This document shows positions 21,172-31,247 of a DNA stretch of 64,000 bases, one piece after another. A program made the position numbers and the translations under genes. The stretch covers positions 930,001 through 994,000 of the forward strand of contig NZ_JADNYL010000001.1 in the NCBI RefSeq assembly GCF_017168195.1, given 5' to 3'. The notes under the pieces are model-generated. The model did no database searches. It saw nothing but the letters and a program-made list of their open reading frames with translations, and had not been told where the DNA came from. The DNA is from Thalassotalea sp. G2M2-11 (GTDB taxonomy: Bacteria; Pseudomonadota; Gammaproteobacteria; Enterobacterales; Alteromonadaceae). The stretch's first letter is position 1; each line of letters begins with the position of its first letter.

Positions 21172-21252
21172 AGACAAATTTTTTTGGTATATGCTAATTA
21201 TTGATCTATACTTAAATTTAGTTCTGTCTAAAATTTGACCTATGGATGTGTT

Positions 21253-21498
21253 ATGCAGTCACAAAAGCAACCCATTATCGATCGAAGAGGTGAGCCGCCT
21301 GAGCAATCTGTTTGGTGGTCAAAACTTTCTTTAGCACAAAAATTTTCAGCGAGTAGCTTAGGAAAATTTGGGTATGAATTGGCTTTTGTGCGCAATGAAA
21401 ACGGTAAAAGTTTAGCGGTACTTCTATGCAATGGCGGCGTTGCAGTTATCTCCGAAGATGGCGAAATCAATACTTCACCGGATATTACTATTCGTTGA
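21253..21498 (+). CDS. Small conserved-looking protein of unknown function
   Basis: An 81-residue soluble protein with a basic/proline N-terminus (IIDRRGEPPEQ) and a compact C-terminal half rich in short hydrophobic strands (LAVLLCNGGVAVISEDGE). I do not recognise a domain. I place the start at ATG 21253 (MQSQKQP); the longer frame from 21235 begins without a good ribosome-binding site. It lies between acpS and the convergent barA, 15 bases from the barA stop. Confidence 0.6.
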   Translation: MQSQKQPIIDRRGEPPEQSVWWSKLSLAQKFSASSLGKFGYELAFVRNENGKSLAVLLCNGGVAVISEDGEINTSPDITIR

Positions 21499-21513
21499 TA
21501 ATGCTTGATATAG

Positions 21514-24372
21514 CTAAGTTGCTTGTAGTTTTACTATCAAGTGATCTATTTCTTTAAAAGCCGTGTCAGAAAAATTAATCACTTTATCAATGTGTTCGAA
21601 AAACTCAAAAAACTCAGGCTCTAATTCATCAATACTTTGCCCATTTTTTAAGGCGCTCTCTATTAATTGAGTGATCTTACTTAAATTGGGTACTCCAGTG
21701 TAACAGCAGGCACCATTCAATTTGTGGATCAATGCTTTTAACTGCTTTAGATCTTGCGCTGTTAAGGCCTCTGAGATAGACAATTTAGTATCTGGCAAGC
21801 TTTCAACCAAACCATTTAACATGTCTTTGGCTAACACTGCTCTGTCGCCGCTACGCTTTAAGGATAAAGGCCAATTGATCACAGTAGACTTTGATAGTAT
21901 TTCAATATGATGTTGGCTTTCACAGGTTAATTCTTCAGCGGCTGTACTCTGTTGAGCATTGCCTGTCTGATAGGTATAAGCGTTTGAGGCTTGGGTACTT
22001 AATAGCTCAAGGTCGCAGTATTCATAAATAATGTGACGTAACATCGTTTCGTCAATGGGCTTTGTCATGTAAGAATTAAAGCCATCTTTTAACAGTTTGT
22101 CTTTTTCTTCACTTAGTGCATGAGCCGTTACCGCAATAATAGGGGTATCATAGTTAAAGGTATGGCCTTTAATATGTTTTAGTGCTGAAATTCCATCCAT
22201 CACTGGCATCTGAATATCCATAAAAATTAAGGCAAATTTCTCATTGTGACAAATACTGAGGGCTTCTTGTCCGTTGGTCGCACACACCACTTCCTGCACT
22301 TGTTCACTGAGTAACGCATTGATTAATTTTAAATTAGCATCATTATCGTCAACGGCAAGAACTTTAATGGGGATCTTGGTCGTTAGAACATTATTGAGTG
22401 AATCAGCAAAGTCAAATTGTTGAGGTTCAAACGCTTTCAGTAATTTGTTTGCCGTTAATGGTTTACTTAAACAACTTTGAGCACCCGATGAGATCAGGGC
22501 TTCTTGTAAATTTGGCGAATTACTATTGATTGCTAGATAAATGGTGGGGATTTGCTGAACAAGTGAAGCAATCAGTTGTTTTAATTCATTAAGCGCCATA
22601 GGAGTTACATCATGGCTAATTAAGGCTATATCATATTGATGTTGATTGATTATAGCGTCAGATACTTGCTCTAAACTGGTAACGGCAGTAACCTGCATTT
22701 GCCAGCTTTCTAGTATTTCACAGGTCGCTATACGGCTATGCGTATGAGGTTCGAAATATAAAATTTTCTTACCTTGTAGGTTACTCGGTATCGTTTTCAT
22801 ATCATGTGGCAGCGAGTTAACGCCACATTGGAAGGTAAACCAAAAAGTGGAGCCACTTTTTTCATTACTGATAAAACCAATGTCGCCGTTCATCTCTTTC
22901 ACGAGTCGTTGTGAAATAACTAAACCAAGCCCTGTACCACCATAAAGACGAGTCACACTTTTATCTGCTTGACCAAATGCTTCAAAAATACTGGCTTGCT
23001 GCTCGTTACTCATGCCTATGCCAGTGTCATTGACGGTGATTTTTAATAACGCTGATTGTGTGTCGACATGCTCGCAATCAATATCAATATTAACAGAACC
23101 TTTTTCGGTAAACTTAATGGCATTGGCGGCTAGATTGATCAATACCTGTTTGATGCGCATGGCATCACCAATCATTGAATCAGGAATATGCTGAGCGATA
23201 CGTAAAGATAATTCGATATTTTTTTTATGGGCGCTTGGGGCTAATAGAGTGATGGCTTCTTCAACAGTTTCATGCATTGAAAAGGGGAGCTTTTCAATGA
23301 CCATTTTTCCTGCGTCGAGTTTTGAAAAATCTAAAATATCGTTAATAATCGCAAGTAAGTTGCCAGCGGAACGTTCAATGGTTTGCAAATAGTCCCGTTG
23401 TGTTTCACTTAATGGTGTTTTCAACACTTGGCGGGTAAAGCCAATAACACCATTTAACGGTGTTCTTAGCTCATGACTCATATTAGCTAAAAATTCTGAT
23501 TTTACTTTATTTGCATCCTGAGCCTTACGTTTAGCAATATCTAATTCAACGTTTTGAATTTCAAATTGTTCTAAACTTTCACGTAAGTCTAGTGTCGCTT
23601 GATCAATGCTGCGTTGCATTTCATCATGATAATCTCCCAGCGACTGTGCCATCGCATTGACACCATTTTTTAGGAAGTTTAGCTCACCGATTAGTTGACC
23701 ACTGATACGACTGTCGAGTTTCCCTTCTCGAATTCTATCGACGGCTTGTACCATAGAGGTGACAGGGCGAGTTACATTGGTGATCAGTTTAAATGCAAAA
23801 ATACTACTAATTAAAGCGCCCAAGATCGCTATGGCAAACGCCATGATGATTTCACTTTGCTGCTCAAACTTTACTTTATGACGTTCAACCTGCATAGCAA
23901 TATAACCAACGGTTGCTTGCGCAGAGTTTTCACTGCTAATAATGGTGGTATTACTATTCTCATTAATAATCGGTGTGCGAAAAATCATATAGTCGCCACT
24001 GATTGTCGATTCGGTGGCTAATGATATTTTTTTGCCGGCTTTGATGCGCATCAACTCAGTGTCGCCTTGGTAAGTGCTGGTAACAAATACTTGGTTATCT
24101 TTGGTGAATACGGTAATGCTTTTTATGATTGATGATTGGCTACGATGTGCAAAACTTATCAGTGATCTAAGTTTTTCTCTGTCTTTATTAATAATGGCTT
24201 CAGCACTGACAATCGCTAATGGCTCAATAATGCTGATGGAGCGTTCTGAGAGGTAATTGTCTAACTCAACGTATCTGTGATATGAAAAATAGCTGGCAAT
24301 AGCCAGACCAATGATAATTGTTGGCACAATTGTCAGTAAAATTACCCAGTCTTTGAGACTTAATTTATGCAT
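21514..24372 (-). CDS. barA: Hybrid sensor histidine kinase BarA
   Basis: This membrane sensor kinase phosphorylates the response regulator UvrY/GacA, leading to CsrB-type sRNA expression. Order: an N-terminal membrane segment, a periplasmic region of about 150 residues, a second membrane segment, HAMP, HisKA with phospho-His in NMSHELRTPLNGV, and HATPase (NLAANAIKF, GGTGLGLVIS). A degenerate receiver-like region (around ISHDVTPMAL) precedes a true receiver with phospho-Asp in FMDIQMPVMDG. The C-terminal HPt has its His in LIHKLNGACCY. At 952 residues it is close to E. coli BarA (918). It diverges from relA, the conserved barA/relA neighbourhood. Confidence 0.94.
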   Translation of the reverse strand: MHKLSLKDWVILLTIVPTIIIGLAIASYFSYHRYVELDNYLSERSISIIEPLAIVSAEAIINKDREKLRSLISFAHRSQSSIIKSITVFTKDNQVFVTSTYQGDTELMRIKAGKKISLATESTISGDYMIFRTPIINENSNTTIISSENSAQATVGYIAMQVERHKVKFEQQSEIIMAFAIAILGALISSIFAFKLITNVTRPVTSMVQAVDRIREGKLDSRISGQLIGELNFLKNGVNAMAQSLGDYHDEMQRSIDQATLDLRESLEQFEIQNVELDIAKRKAQDANKVKSEFLANMSHELRTPLNGVIGFTRQVLKTPLSETQRDYLQTIERSAGNLLAIINDILDFSKLDAGKMVIEKLPFSMHETVEEAITLLAPSAHKKNIELSLRIAQHIPDSMIGDAMRIKQVLINLAANAIKFTEKGSVNIDIDCEHVDTQSALLKITVNDTGIGMSNEQQASIFEAFGQADKSVTRLYGGTGLGLVISQRLVKEMNGDIGFISNEKSGSTFWFTFQCGVNSLPHDMKTIPSNLQGKKILYFEPHTHSRIATCEILESWQMQVTAVTSLEQVSDAIINQHQYDIALISHDVTPMALNELKQLIASLVQQIPTIYLAINSNSPNLQEALISSGAQSCLSKPLTANKLLKAFEPQQFDFADSLNNVLTTKIPIKVLAVDDNDANLKLINALLSEQVQEVVCATNGQEALSICHNEKFALIFMDIQMPVMDGISALKHIKGHTFNYDTPIIAVTAHALSEEKDKLLKDGFNSYMTKPIDETMLRHIIYEYCDLELLSTQASNAYTYQTGNAQQSTAAEELTCESQHHIEILSKSTVINWPLSLKRSGDRAVLAKDMLNGLVESLPDTKLSISEALTAQDLKQLKALIHKLNGACCYTGVPNLSKITQLIESALKNGQSIDELEPEFFEFFEHIDKVINFSDTAFKEIDHLIVKLQAT

Positions 24373-24532
24373 TAATGGTCAGCACTCTTTATTGCAAAGG
24401 TGTAGTATTATATTCTTACTTATCATCGCACAAGAAAATGTTAATTTCATTATTTAGTGAGCTATATCACATTAAGCTACGCTAATTTTACGATAATAGA
24501 AGTATCATATTCGATAAACCTCAGGATAGATA

Positions 24533-26725
24533 ATGGTTTCAGTTCGCAAATCTCATCAAATGACGCAAACCAGTTTGGAGCATTGGCTAGCGTCATTGGA
24601 AATTGATTCAGAAAAACAGAAAATGTTGGAAAGTATTTGGCAATCTATTAATGCCAAACATGACGTTGATGATCAATGCCAAACTAAGTCTTTGGAAATG
24701 GTGGAGATTTTAGCGAGTTTAAACTTAGATAAAGATTCATTAGCGGCGGCTTTTCTTATTCCATTGATTGAGTATCAATATATTGATTTAACTTATGTTG
24801 AAAGCCATTATTCCGAAGGTATCCTGCTTTTATGTCAGGGGGTTGGCAAGATGGCTGCTATTAAGGCCTTGCAACAAAGTCATCGCACTAAAGTTTCTGA
24901 AAGTCAGGTAGATAATATTCGCCGCATGTTACTTGCTATGGTGGAAGATGTGCGTTCTGTGGTGATCAAACTGGCTGAACGCTTGTGTTATTTACGTATT
25001 GTCAAAAATGCTGATGAAGAAATACGAGTACTTGCTGCGAAAGAAACCACTAATATTTATGCGCCGCTGGCAAATCGATTAGGCATCGGTCAGTTAAAGT
25101 GGGAACTTGAAGATATTGCTTTTCGTTATCTTCATCCCGATTTGTATAAGCAGATTGCAAAGCAACTGGATGAAAAACGCTTAGATCGTGAACAGTACAT
25201 GGTCGATTTTGTTGATAATTTGTCGCAGCAATTGAAGTCAGCAAATATCGTGGGTGAAGTGTATGGTCGACCCAAACATATCTACAGTATCTGGAAGAAG
25301 ATGCAGAAAAAATCATTGGATTTTGATCAATTGTTCGATGTCAGAGCGGTGCGGGTTGTGGTGGAAAAACTGCAAGATTGCTACGGTGCTCTAGGGATTG
25401 TTCATACCAGTTGGAAGCATCTTGCCAATGAATTTGATGATTATGTGGCAACACCCAAGCCAAATGGTTACCAGTCAATACATACTGTGGTTTTAGGGCC
25501 GGAAGGGAAAACCGTCGAAATTCAAATACGTACTCAACAAATGCACGATGATGCTGAGCTCGGTGTTGCCGCACATTGGCGTTATAAAGAAGGCGCTGCT
25601 TCAGGCAAAACCAGTGGCTTTGATGAAAAAATTAGTTGGTTACGTAAAATATTACAATGGCAAGATGATGTTAGTGAAAGCGGCGAAATTATCGATGAAT
25701 TACGTAGCCAGGTCTTTGAAGATCGTATTTATGTCTTCACGCCAAATGGTGATGTAATTGATCTACCTTCAGGCGCCACGCCGCTTGATTTTGCTTATTA
25801 TATTCATTCAAATGTGGGACATTGTTGTATTGGAGCAAAAGTGTTTGGTCGCATTGTGCCGTTTACTCACCAACTGCAGACTGGCGATCAAGTGGAAATT
25901 CTTACCAGTAAAACACCGAACCCAAGTCGAGACTGGTTAAACCCTAATTTACATTATATTCATACGCCAAGAGCAAGAGCTAAAGTTCAGCACTTTTTCA
26001 AACAACAAGATCGTGGCAAACATATTGCCACTGGGAAAGAGCAATTAGAGCTTGAGCTAGCTAAGTTAGAGCTAGCAAAGGTTGATTTAAACGCGGCAAC
26101 CGAGCGCTTTAATGTCAATAATGTGGAAGATTTATATGCTGCTATTGGCTCGGGGAATGCACGTTTACAGCAAGTGGTGAACTTCTTGCAGCTGTTAGAG
26201 GATAAAACCAAGCCTCCCAGTGATATTGACCCTCAAAGCGTCGTTAAGTCGTCTTCTCAGCAAAAAACGAATGTTGATGCTAATGGCATAACCGTATCAG
26301 GTGTCGGCAACTTGTTAACACATATGGCAAAATGTTGTCATCCAGTGCCTGGTGACGAAATACTGGGATTTATTACTCAAGGGCGAGGGATTTCGGTACA
26401 CCGTAAAGATTGTGAACAGTTAGCCAATGCGATTGCACAACAACCAGAGCGAGAAGTTGAAGTGCAGTGGGGAGAGCAAGGTAAGCAAAGTTATCAAGTG
26501 ACGTTACAAATTATTGCCGCTGATCGCCAAGGTTTGGTTCGAGATGTATCAACCATAGTTGCTAATGAACGCGTGAGTATTTTTGGCATGGAAACCCGAA
26601 GTGATCAACAAAAGCATACAGTAGCAATGTCACTCAATATAGAAATTGCCAATAACGAAATGTTAACTCGGTTGCAAAGTAAGCTACAGCAGCTAGATGA
26701 TATTATCGAAGTGAACCGGTTGTGA
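24533..26725 (+). CDS. relA: GTP pyrophosphokinase RelA
   Basis: It makes (p)ppGpp on stalled ribosomes. The synthetase domain (about residues 240-360) includes YGRPKHIYSIWKKMQ, FDVRAVRVVV and ATPKPNGYQSIHTVV. The N-terminal hydrolase-like domain lacks the HD motif, as expected for RelA and unlike SpoT. TGS (VFTPNGDVIDLPSGATPLDF), a zinc-finger region (MAKCCHPVPGDEILGF) and a C-terminal ACT domain follow. The length is 730 residues. The start has AGGATAG upstream. The usual rlmD between barA and relA is absent here. Confidence 0.97.
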   Translation: MVSVRKSHQMTQTSLEHWLASLEIDSEKQKMLESIWQSINAKHDVDDQCQTKSLEMVEILASLNLDKDSLAAAFLIPLIEYQYIDLTYVESHYSEGILLLCQGVGKMAAIKALQQSHRTKVSESQVDNIRRMLLAMVEDVRSVVIKLAERLCYLRIVKNADEEIRVLAAKETTNIYAPLANRLGIGQLKWELEDIAFRYLHPDLYKQIAKQLDEKRLDREQYMVDFVDNLSQQLKSANIVGEVYGRPKHIYSIWKKMQKKSLDFDQLFDVRAVRVVVEKLQDCYGALGIVHTSWKHLANEFDDYVATPKPNGYQSIHTVVLGPEGKTVEIQIRTQQMHDDAELGVAAHWRYKEGAASGKTSGFDEKISWLRKILQWQDDVSESGEIIDELRSQVFEDRIYVFTPNGDVIDLPSGATPLDFAYYIHSNVGHCCIGAKVFGRIVPFTHQLQTGDQVEILTSKTPNPSRDWLNPNLHYIHTPRARAKVQHFFKQQDRGKHIATGKEQLELELAKLELAKVDLNAATERFNVNNVEDLYAAIGSGNARLQQVVNFLQLLEDKTKPPSDIDPQSVVKSSSQQKTNVDANGITVSGVGNLLTHMAKCCHPVPGDEILGFITQGRGISVHRKDCEQLANAIAQQPEREVEVQWGEQGKQSYQVTLQIIAADRQGLVRDVSTIVANERVSIFGMETRSDQQKHTVAMSLNIEIANNEMLTRLQSKLQQLDDIIEVNRL

Positions 26726-26754
26726 GTAATTAACTGCCATTAGGGAACTGCATT

Positions 26755-27246
26755 TTGGTATTTAACAGGGATATTAAATCTTTTGTGATCATACATTCGC
26801 CATTGGTGCTGGTGTTCCTGTTGGCGTACTATGCTTATTTTATTGAAGTGCCCCCTGATTTATGGCGACATCAAGACACTGATTTTAGACGAATGATGGG
26901 CTACTATAGTGCGCCTTTTGTGATGTTTTTTTCGATAAGTTTACCTGTCTACCAATGGCTTAACTACCGAAAAATAGCAGTAAATTTTACTGAACAACAG
27001 ATTCATTACAATAGCCAAATTATCAATCTTGAAGATGTTAATGAAATATATATCGAACATAATTCGTTAATGAATGCGAGCAAATATGTTTTTTATCAAG
27101 TTATTCCTTTAGCGCATCATAAGCTATTGGTGATTCCATTGTTTTTTGTGCCATCTTGCCAAGCTACTTTTACGAAAACATTACAAGATTACTGTCAGCG
27201 TCATCATATTAAGTTGGTTAAGAATAGGCAGGCCGCTAGCCATTAA
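26755..27246 (+). CDS. Membrane protein of unknown function
   Basis: A 163-residue protein with one clear N-terminal membrane segment (IIHSPLVLVFLLAYYAYFI) and a second around APFVMFFSISLPVYQWL, followed by a soluble domain of about 95 residues that includes IHYNSQIINLEDVNEIYIEHN. This resembles small PH-like membrane proteins, but no family is certain. The start is a TTG at 26755 with no obvious ribosome-binding site; a shorter product is possible. It lies 29 bases after relA on the same strand. Confidence 0.55.
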   Translation: MVFNRDIKSFVIIHSPLVLVFLLAYYAYFIEVPPDLWRHQDTDFRRMMGYYSAPFVMFFSISLPVYQWLNYRKIAVNFTEQQIHYNSQIINLEDVNEIYIEHNSLMNASKYVFYQVIPLAHHKLLVIPLFFVPSCQATFTKTLQDYCQRHHIKLVKNRQAASH

Positions 27247-27330
27247 TTATCAAGGTAGTGGTGCTGTGATATGTTGCCCAATATGCGGTTAAGGACGAAA
27301 ACAGCATTAATCTTATATCAACTGAGCACT

Positions 27331-27546
27331 TTAATTAGAGCAACAAGATGCACCTTGTTGAATAGGTGGGCACTTTAGAGTTCCGTAGGAGCAATAGACG
27401 CAACAATCACCTTTTAGTGGTTTAAGTAAAACTTTGCATGACTGACATTCATAAAACCATTGACACGCATCCGTTGGCATTTGTTCTGTTTTTGAATATC
27501 CGCATTCGGGGCAGGTGATCGTTGAAGTTAGTTTGATATCTGACAT
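27331..27546 (-). CDS. GDCCVxC-domain small metal-binding protein
   Basis: A 71-residue cysteine-rich protein. A zinc-ribbon half (TCPECGY and CQSCKVLLKP) is followed by the family hallmark GDCCVYCSYGTLKCPPIQ, the GDCCVxC motif found in small proteins associated with metal or mercury transport genes, some of which carry selenocysteine. Here all such positions are Cys codons. There are ten cysteines in 71 residues. No mer or metal-transport genes are adjacent, so it stands alone between relA and mazG. AAGGAG precedes the start. Confidence 0.85.
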   Translation of the reverse strand: MSDIKLTSTITCPECGYSKTEQMPTDACQWFYECQSCKVLLKPLKGDCCVYCSYGTLKCPPIQQGASCCSN

Positions 27547-27737
27547 ATTGGCTCCTTTACAAGCTTTTCAAAAGCTATCGTTGAGTTGCTGAACATTAAG
27601 ATTATAGCCAAATAGAATTGATAAGGACTAGTTTCTACAACGGCAAAATTGTGTAATTTAATTTATAAGTATTCAAAGAAACCAGTTAAACTTGAGCTCT
27701 TATTATTAACGACTTTAGCTAAATGTGAAAATTAACA

Positions 27738-28550
27738 ATGTTGAATGATAAACCTTCAATCGAAAAACTTCGTTGGATCATGACTCAGCTACGCGATCCT
27801 GAAACAGGATGTCCGTGGGATCTTAAACAAAATTTTTCAACCATAGTGCCGCATACTATCGAAGAAGCTTATGAAGTGGCTGATGCTATTAATCAGGCAC
27901 TTGAGTCGCAAGATTATCGTGAACTAGAAAAAGAGCTGGGCGATTTATTATTTCAGGTAATTTTTTATAGTCAGCTTGGCCAAGAACAACAAGTATTTGA
28001 TTTTGATTCAATTGTCGAAGCTATTTGTGAAAAGCTTATTCGTCGTCATCCGCATGTTTTTGCTGATACCAATTTATCAACTGACGAAGAAATTAAAGCC
28101 AACTGGGAAAATGAAAAAGCAAAAGAGCGACAACAGAAAAATAACGATCAAGCGTTAAGTGTACTTGCTGATATCCCAAAAAGTTTACCTGCGCTTTCAC
28201 AAGCGGCAAAAATTCAAAAGCGTTGTGCCCATGTTGGTTTTGATTGGCATCATATTGATGATGTCTTTGCCAAAGTAGAAGAAGAAGTTCAGGAGGTCAA
28301 AAATGAGCTTCATCATAACCCTGAAGCTCTTGCAGAAGAGTTAGGAGATTTATTATTTGCTGTGGTCAATGTGTGTCGCCATGCTAAGCAAGATCCTGAA
28401 TCGCTGCTTAGGCAGGCAAATGTGAAGTTTACTCAGCGCTTTCATCAAGTTGAACAACAAGTGCAAAACTCTAGCAAAGATTTTGCTCAGCACTCATTAG
28501 ATGAATTAGAAGCTTATTGGCAACAAGCAAAAATCTCAGTAAAAAAATAA
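27738..28550 (+). CDS. mazG: Nucleoside triphosphate pyrophosphohydrolase MazG
   Basis: It hydrolyses NTPs/dNTPs to monophosphates and tempers the ppGpp response in E. coli. Two tandem MazG domains are visible: the first with CPWDLKQNFSTIVPHTIEE and ELEKELGDLLFQVIFY, the second with VEEEVQEVKNEL and LAEELGDLLFAVVNVCRH. The EExxE...ExxD-type metal ligands are intact. The length of 270 residues is normal. It is downstream of relA, as in enterobacteria. Confidence 0.96.
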   Translation: MLNDKPSIEKLRWIMTQLRDPETGCPWDLKQNFSTIVPHTIEEAYEVADAINQALESQDYRELEKELGDLLFQVIFYSQLGQEQQVFDFDSIVEAICEKLIRRHPHVFADTNLSTDEEIKANWENEKAKERQQKNNDQALSVLADIPKSLPALSQAAKIQKRCAHVGFDWHHIDDVFAKVEEEVQEVKNELHHNPEALAEELGDLLFAVVNVCRHAKQDPESLLRQANVKFTQRFHQVEQQVQNSSKDFAQHSLDELEAYWQQAKISVKK

Positions 28551-28564
28551 TAAGGCGAGTTTAT

Positions 28565-29362
28565 ATGACAATTCCATCACTGACCGATTGTTTACTAACG
28601 TTAAATAATAAAGTAGCCACACTCACATTTAATCGCGATGATGTGCGTAATGCGTTAACCGGTACGGCAATTACCGATGATATAGTGACAACCATTAACT
28701 GGATCAATCAAAATAAAGCGGTAGCAGTCTTGGTGATCACCGGTGCAGGTTCGGCATTTTCTTCTGGTGGCAATATTAAAGATATGGCTAATCGAAGTGG
28801 TGATTTTGCTGGAGATGTGGCTGAGTTGGAAGATAGGTATCGTCATGGTATTCAGCGTATTCCATTAGCAATTCATCAATGTGAGGTTCCAGTGATAGCT
28901 GCCGTTAATGGCCCCGCAATTGGTGCAGGATTTGATGTGGCAAATATGTGTGATATTCGTATTGCCTCATCCAAAGCCAAGTTTGGCGAAACCTTTGTTA
29001 ACTTAGGGCTCATTCCTGGCGATGGCGGCGCATGGTTCATGCAACGCAATATTGGCTATCAACGAGCTGCGGAGTTAACTTTTACTGGCCGAGTCATAGA
29101 TGCACAAGAAGCTAAAGAATTTGGTGTGGTACTTGATGTGGTTTCACCTGAGCAACTATTAATGCGCGCTGATGAATTAGCAAACCAGATTGCTACAAAA
29201 CCAACAGATGCGTTACGTTTGACTAAACGCTTAATGAAAATGGCGCAACGAACGGACTTACCAGACTTTTTAGATGTTTGTGCAGTTTTTCAAGGTATGT
29301 GTCATAACAATCCAGAGCACCTTAGCGCAGTTAATGAAATGATAACAAAGTTAGCTAAGTGA
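28565..29362 (+). CDS. Crotonase / enoyl-CoA hydratase family protein
   Basis: A 265-residue crotonase-fold enzyme acting on acyl-CoA thioesters. The oxyanion-hole segments are AFSSGGNIKDM and NGPAIGAGFDVANMCDIRIAS. In FGETFVNLGLIPGDGGAW the usual second catalytic Glu position appears to be Phe, while an Asp sits in PGDGG, so the reaction may not be simple hydration. I chose ATG 28565 because of the AAGGCGAG upstream; the longer frame from 28517 overlaps mazG. It lies 14 bases after mazG and is followed by an alcohol dehydrogenase. Confidence 0.88.
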   Translation: MTIPSLTDCLLTLNNKVATLTFNRDDVRNALTGTAITDDIVTTINWINQNKAVAVLVITGAGSAFSSGGNIKDMANRSGDFAGDVAELEDRYRHGIQRIPLAIHQCEVPVIAAVNGPAIGAGFDVANMCDIRIASSKAKFGETFVNLGLIPGDGGAWFMQRNIGYQRAAELTFTGRVIDAQEAKEFGVVLDVVSPEQLLMRADELANQIATKPTDALRLTKRLMKMAQRTDLPDFLDVCAVFQGMCHNNPEHLSAVNEMITKLAK

Positions 29363-29426
29363 TCGATTTATGAGTTTGCTCTAGCCGTGCTCAAATGATT
29401 GGGAAAATTCTGTTAAGGAGAAAGCA

Positions 29427-30623
29427 GTGTTGCATCGTCTGGTTATTTTTATTCGCCGATATGTGAATAAGTTAATTCACGTGCCTAAGCCAAAACTGAT
29501 TTGTGGCTCAGGTAAAATAACAGCTACGGTGACAGAGTTAAAGGCGCGTAACGCTGTTAACGTGATGATCGTCAGTGATCAAGTTTTAACGGAATTAGGT
29601 TTTACCCAACAGTTGGTGATATTACTGCAAAATCACAATATTAGTGTGCAGTTATTTGATCAGGTTACCCCAGATCCAAATATAGCCTTGGTTGAGCAAG
29701 GGTGTGAACAATACTTGAAACATAGCTGTGATGGTATTGTTGCCTTAGGTGGTGGTTCGGTCATTGATTGTGCGAAAGCCATTGCCGCAAGTGCAACTAA
29801 AAGAAAACCGGTAAAAGCGTTAGCTGGATTATTTCGCGTACGAACATCACTACCGCCTTTTATTGCTATTCCAACGACTGCAGGTACGGGCTCTGAAGCA
29901 ACGTTAGTGGCAGTGATCACCGATAGTGAGCAACGGAAAAAGTTTACCGTTATTGATCCCTGTTTAGTGCCCCATGTCGCTATTTTAGACGCAAACCTAA
30001 TGGTTGGGCTACCTGCTGAGATAACGGCCAATACCGGAATGGATGCCTTAACCCATGCGATTGAATCCTATATTGGCTTACATAGTACGAGTGAAACTAG
30101 AGCCTATAGTTTGGCGGCAATGGAGCGAATTTTCACCTACTTGCCTTTGGTCTACACTCAAGGGAATGACAGCGAAGCGCGTCAAGAAATGGCAATTGCC
30201 AGTTATGAAGCAGGGCTTGCTTTTACGCGCACTTCTGTAGGATATGTACATGCTATTGCCCATCAACTTGGCGCTATCTATCATATCCCTCACGGTTTAG
30301 CCAATGCAGTGGTGTTGCCGCACATATTAGATTTTTCATTTGAGCAAGCATATCCCGCCTATGCAGAAATCGCGTACCAACTTAAATTAGTGGCACAAAA
30401 TACCGATAAACAGCAGGCTGCAATTGCATTTGTTGAGCGAGTGAAGGCGTTATCGCAAGAAATAAATATTCCCACACGCTTTTCGCAACTGAAAGTTGAA
30501 GATATTGAAGAGATTGCTCAACGAGCCATTAATGAAGCATATTGTGACTATCCGGTGCCTAAGGTGATGTCTGTTTTACAATGTCAGCAAATAGTAAAAA
30601 AAATGCTAACTACAGCGAATTAG
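29427..30623 (+). CDS. Iron-containing alcohol dehydrogenase
   Basis: This NAD(P)-dependent group III dehydrogenase has GGGSVIDCAKAIA (nucleotide binding) and iron-ligand segments TGMDALTHAIESY and HAIAHQLGAIYHIPHG. The length is 398 residues. The substrate cannot be read from the sequence. The start is GTG 29427, six bases after AAGGAG. It lies 64 bases after the crotonase. The stop codon falls inside a terminator hairpin. Confidence 0.92.
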   Translation: MLHRLVIFIRRYVNKLIHVPKPKLICGSGKITATVTELKARNAVNVMIVSDQVLTELGFTQQLVILLQNHNISVQLFDQVTPDPNIALVEQGCEQYLKHSCDGIVALGGGSVIDCAKAIAASATKRKPVKALAGLFRVRTSLPPFIAIPTTAGTGSEATLVAVITDSEQRKKFTVIDPCLVPHVAILDANLMVGLPAEITANTGMDALTHAIESYIGLHSTSETRAYSLAAMERIFTYLPLVYTQGNDSEARQEMAIASYEAGLAFTRTSVGYVHAIAHQLGAIYHIPHGLANAVVLPHILDFSFEQAYPAYAEIAYQLKLVAQNTDKQQAAIAFVERVKALSQEINIPTRFSQLKVEDIEEIAQRAINEAYCDYPVPKVMSVLQCQQIVKKMLTTAN

Positions 30624-30636
30624 TTAGCATTTTTAT
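30601..30636 (+). terminator. Terminator overlapping the alcohol dehydrogenase stop
   Basis: A 12-bp stem (AAATGCTAACTA at 30601-30612, TAGTTAGCATTT at 30621-30632) with an 8-nt loop is followed by TTTT. The TAG stop is part of the stem. An A-run upstream would let it also work toward the minus strand for the convergent hsp20 gene. Confidence 0.85.
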
Positions 30637-30652
30637 CATGGTAGAATAAGCG

Positions 30653-31075
30653 TTAATTGATATTAATTTGACGCTTTTCTTGTTCAGTATCGTTGACTTT
30701 AGGTGCACTTAATTTCAGTAAGCCGTCTTCAAATTTTGCTTGAATATCATTTGCACTTACATTGTTGCCAACGGTAAAGCTTCGGCTAAAAAAGCCTGAA
30801 CGACGTTCCCGACGAATCACCTTATCTTTTTCTGACTTAGTTTCTTGGTGGGTTTTTGCTTCGATAGTTAAAACACCATCATGTAACTGCACCGAAACAT
30901 CATCTTTTTTAACTCCTGGAAGTTCTGCGAGGATCTCGTAATGATCTTCTTTATCAGTAATATCAACACGTGGTGCGAAAAATTGCTTGTCATCATGTTT
31001 ACTTTTACTACTAAAGAAGTTGTCAAAGAAGTTATCCATGTCAAACCATTGTTCACGAGGTAATAAGCTCATCAT
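30653..31075 (-). CDS. Small heat-shock protein, Hsp20/alpha-crystallin family
   Basis: An ATP-independent holdase chaperone. The alpha-crystallin domain spans roughly residues 35-140 with PRVDITDKEDHYEILAELPG, the GVLTIEAKTH strand, and FFSRSFTVGNNV. The start at ATG 31075 (or the adjacent ATG 31072) is preferred because AAGGAG lies just upstream; the longer frame from 31105 would read through that site. It sits downstream of a YebC-family gene, with a hairpin in between. I could not see a convincing heat-shock promoter. Confidence 0.92.
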   Translation of the reverse strand: MMSLLPREQWFDMDNFFDNFFSSKSKHDDKQFFAPRVDITDKEDHYEILAELPGVKKDDVSVQLHDGVLTIEAKTHQETKSEKDKVIRRERRSGFFSRSFTVGNNVSANDIQAKFEDGLLKLSAPKVNDTEQEKRQININ

Positions 31076-31247
31076 TTGCTCCTTTGTCTTGATGGGTGAC
31101 ATCATAAATATAGGTGCTTTTTAGCATGAAATAGCTGAGTTTAGCGCGTATTTGAATGAGCTTTGATTTAGGTTAAAAAATAGTCAGTTTATATCTTGAG
31201 AGAGTCTTAGATGGAATGATTTTTGATAGGAGAAAGTGAATAATTGA

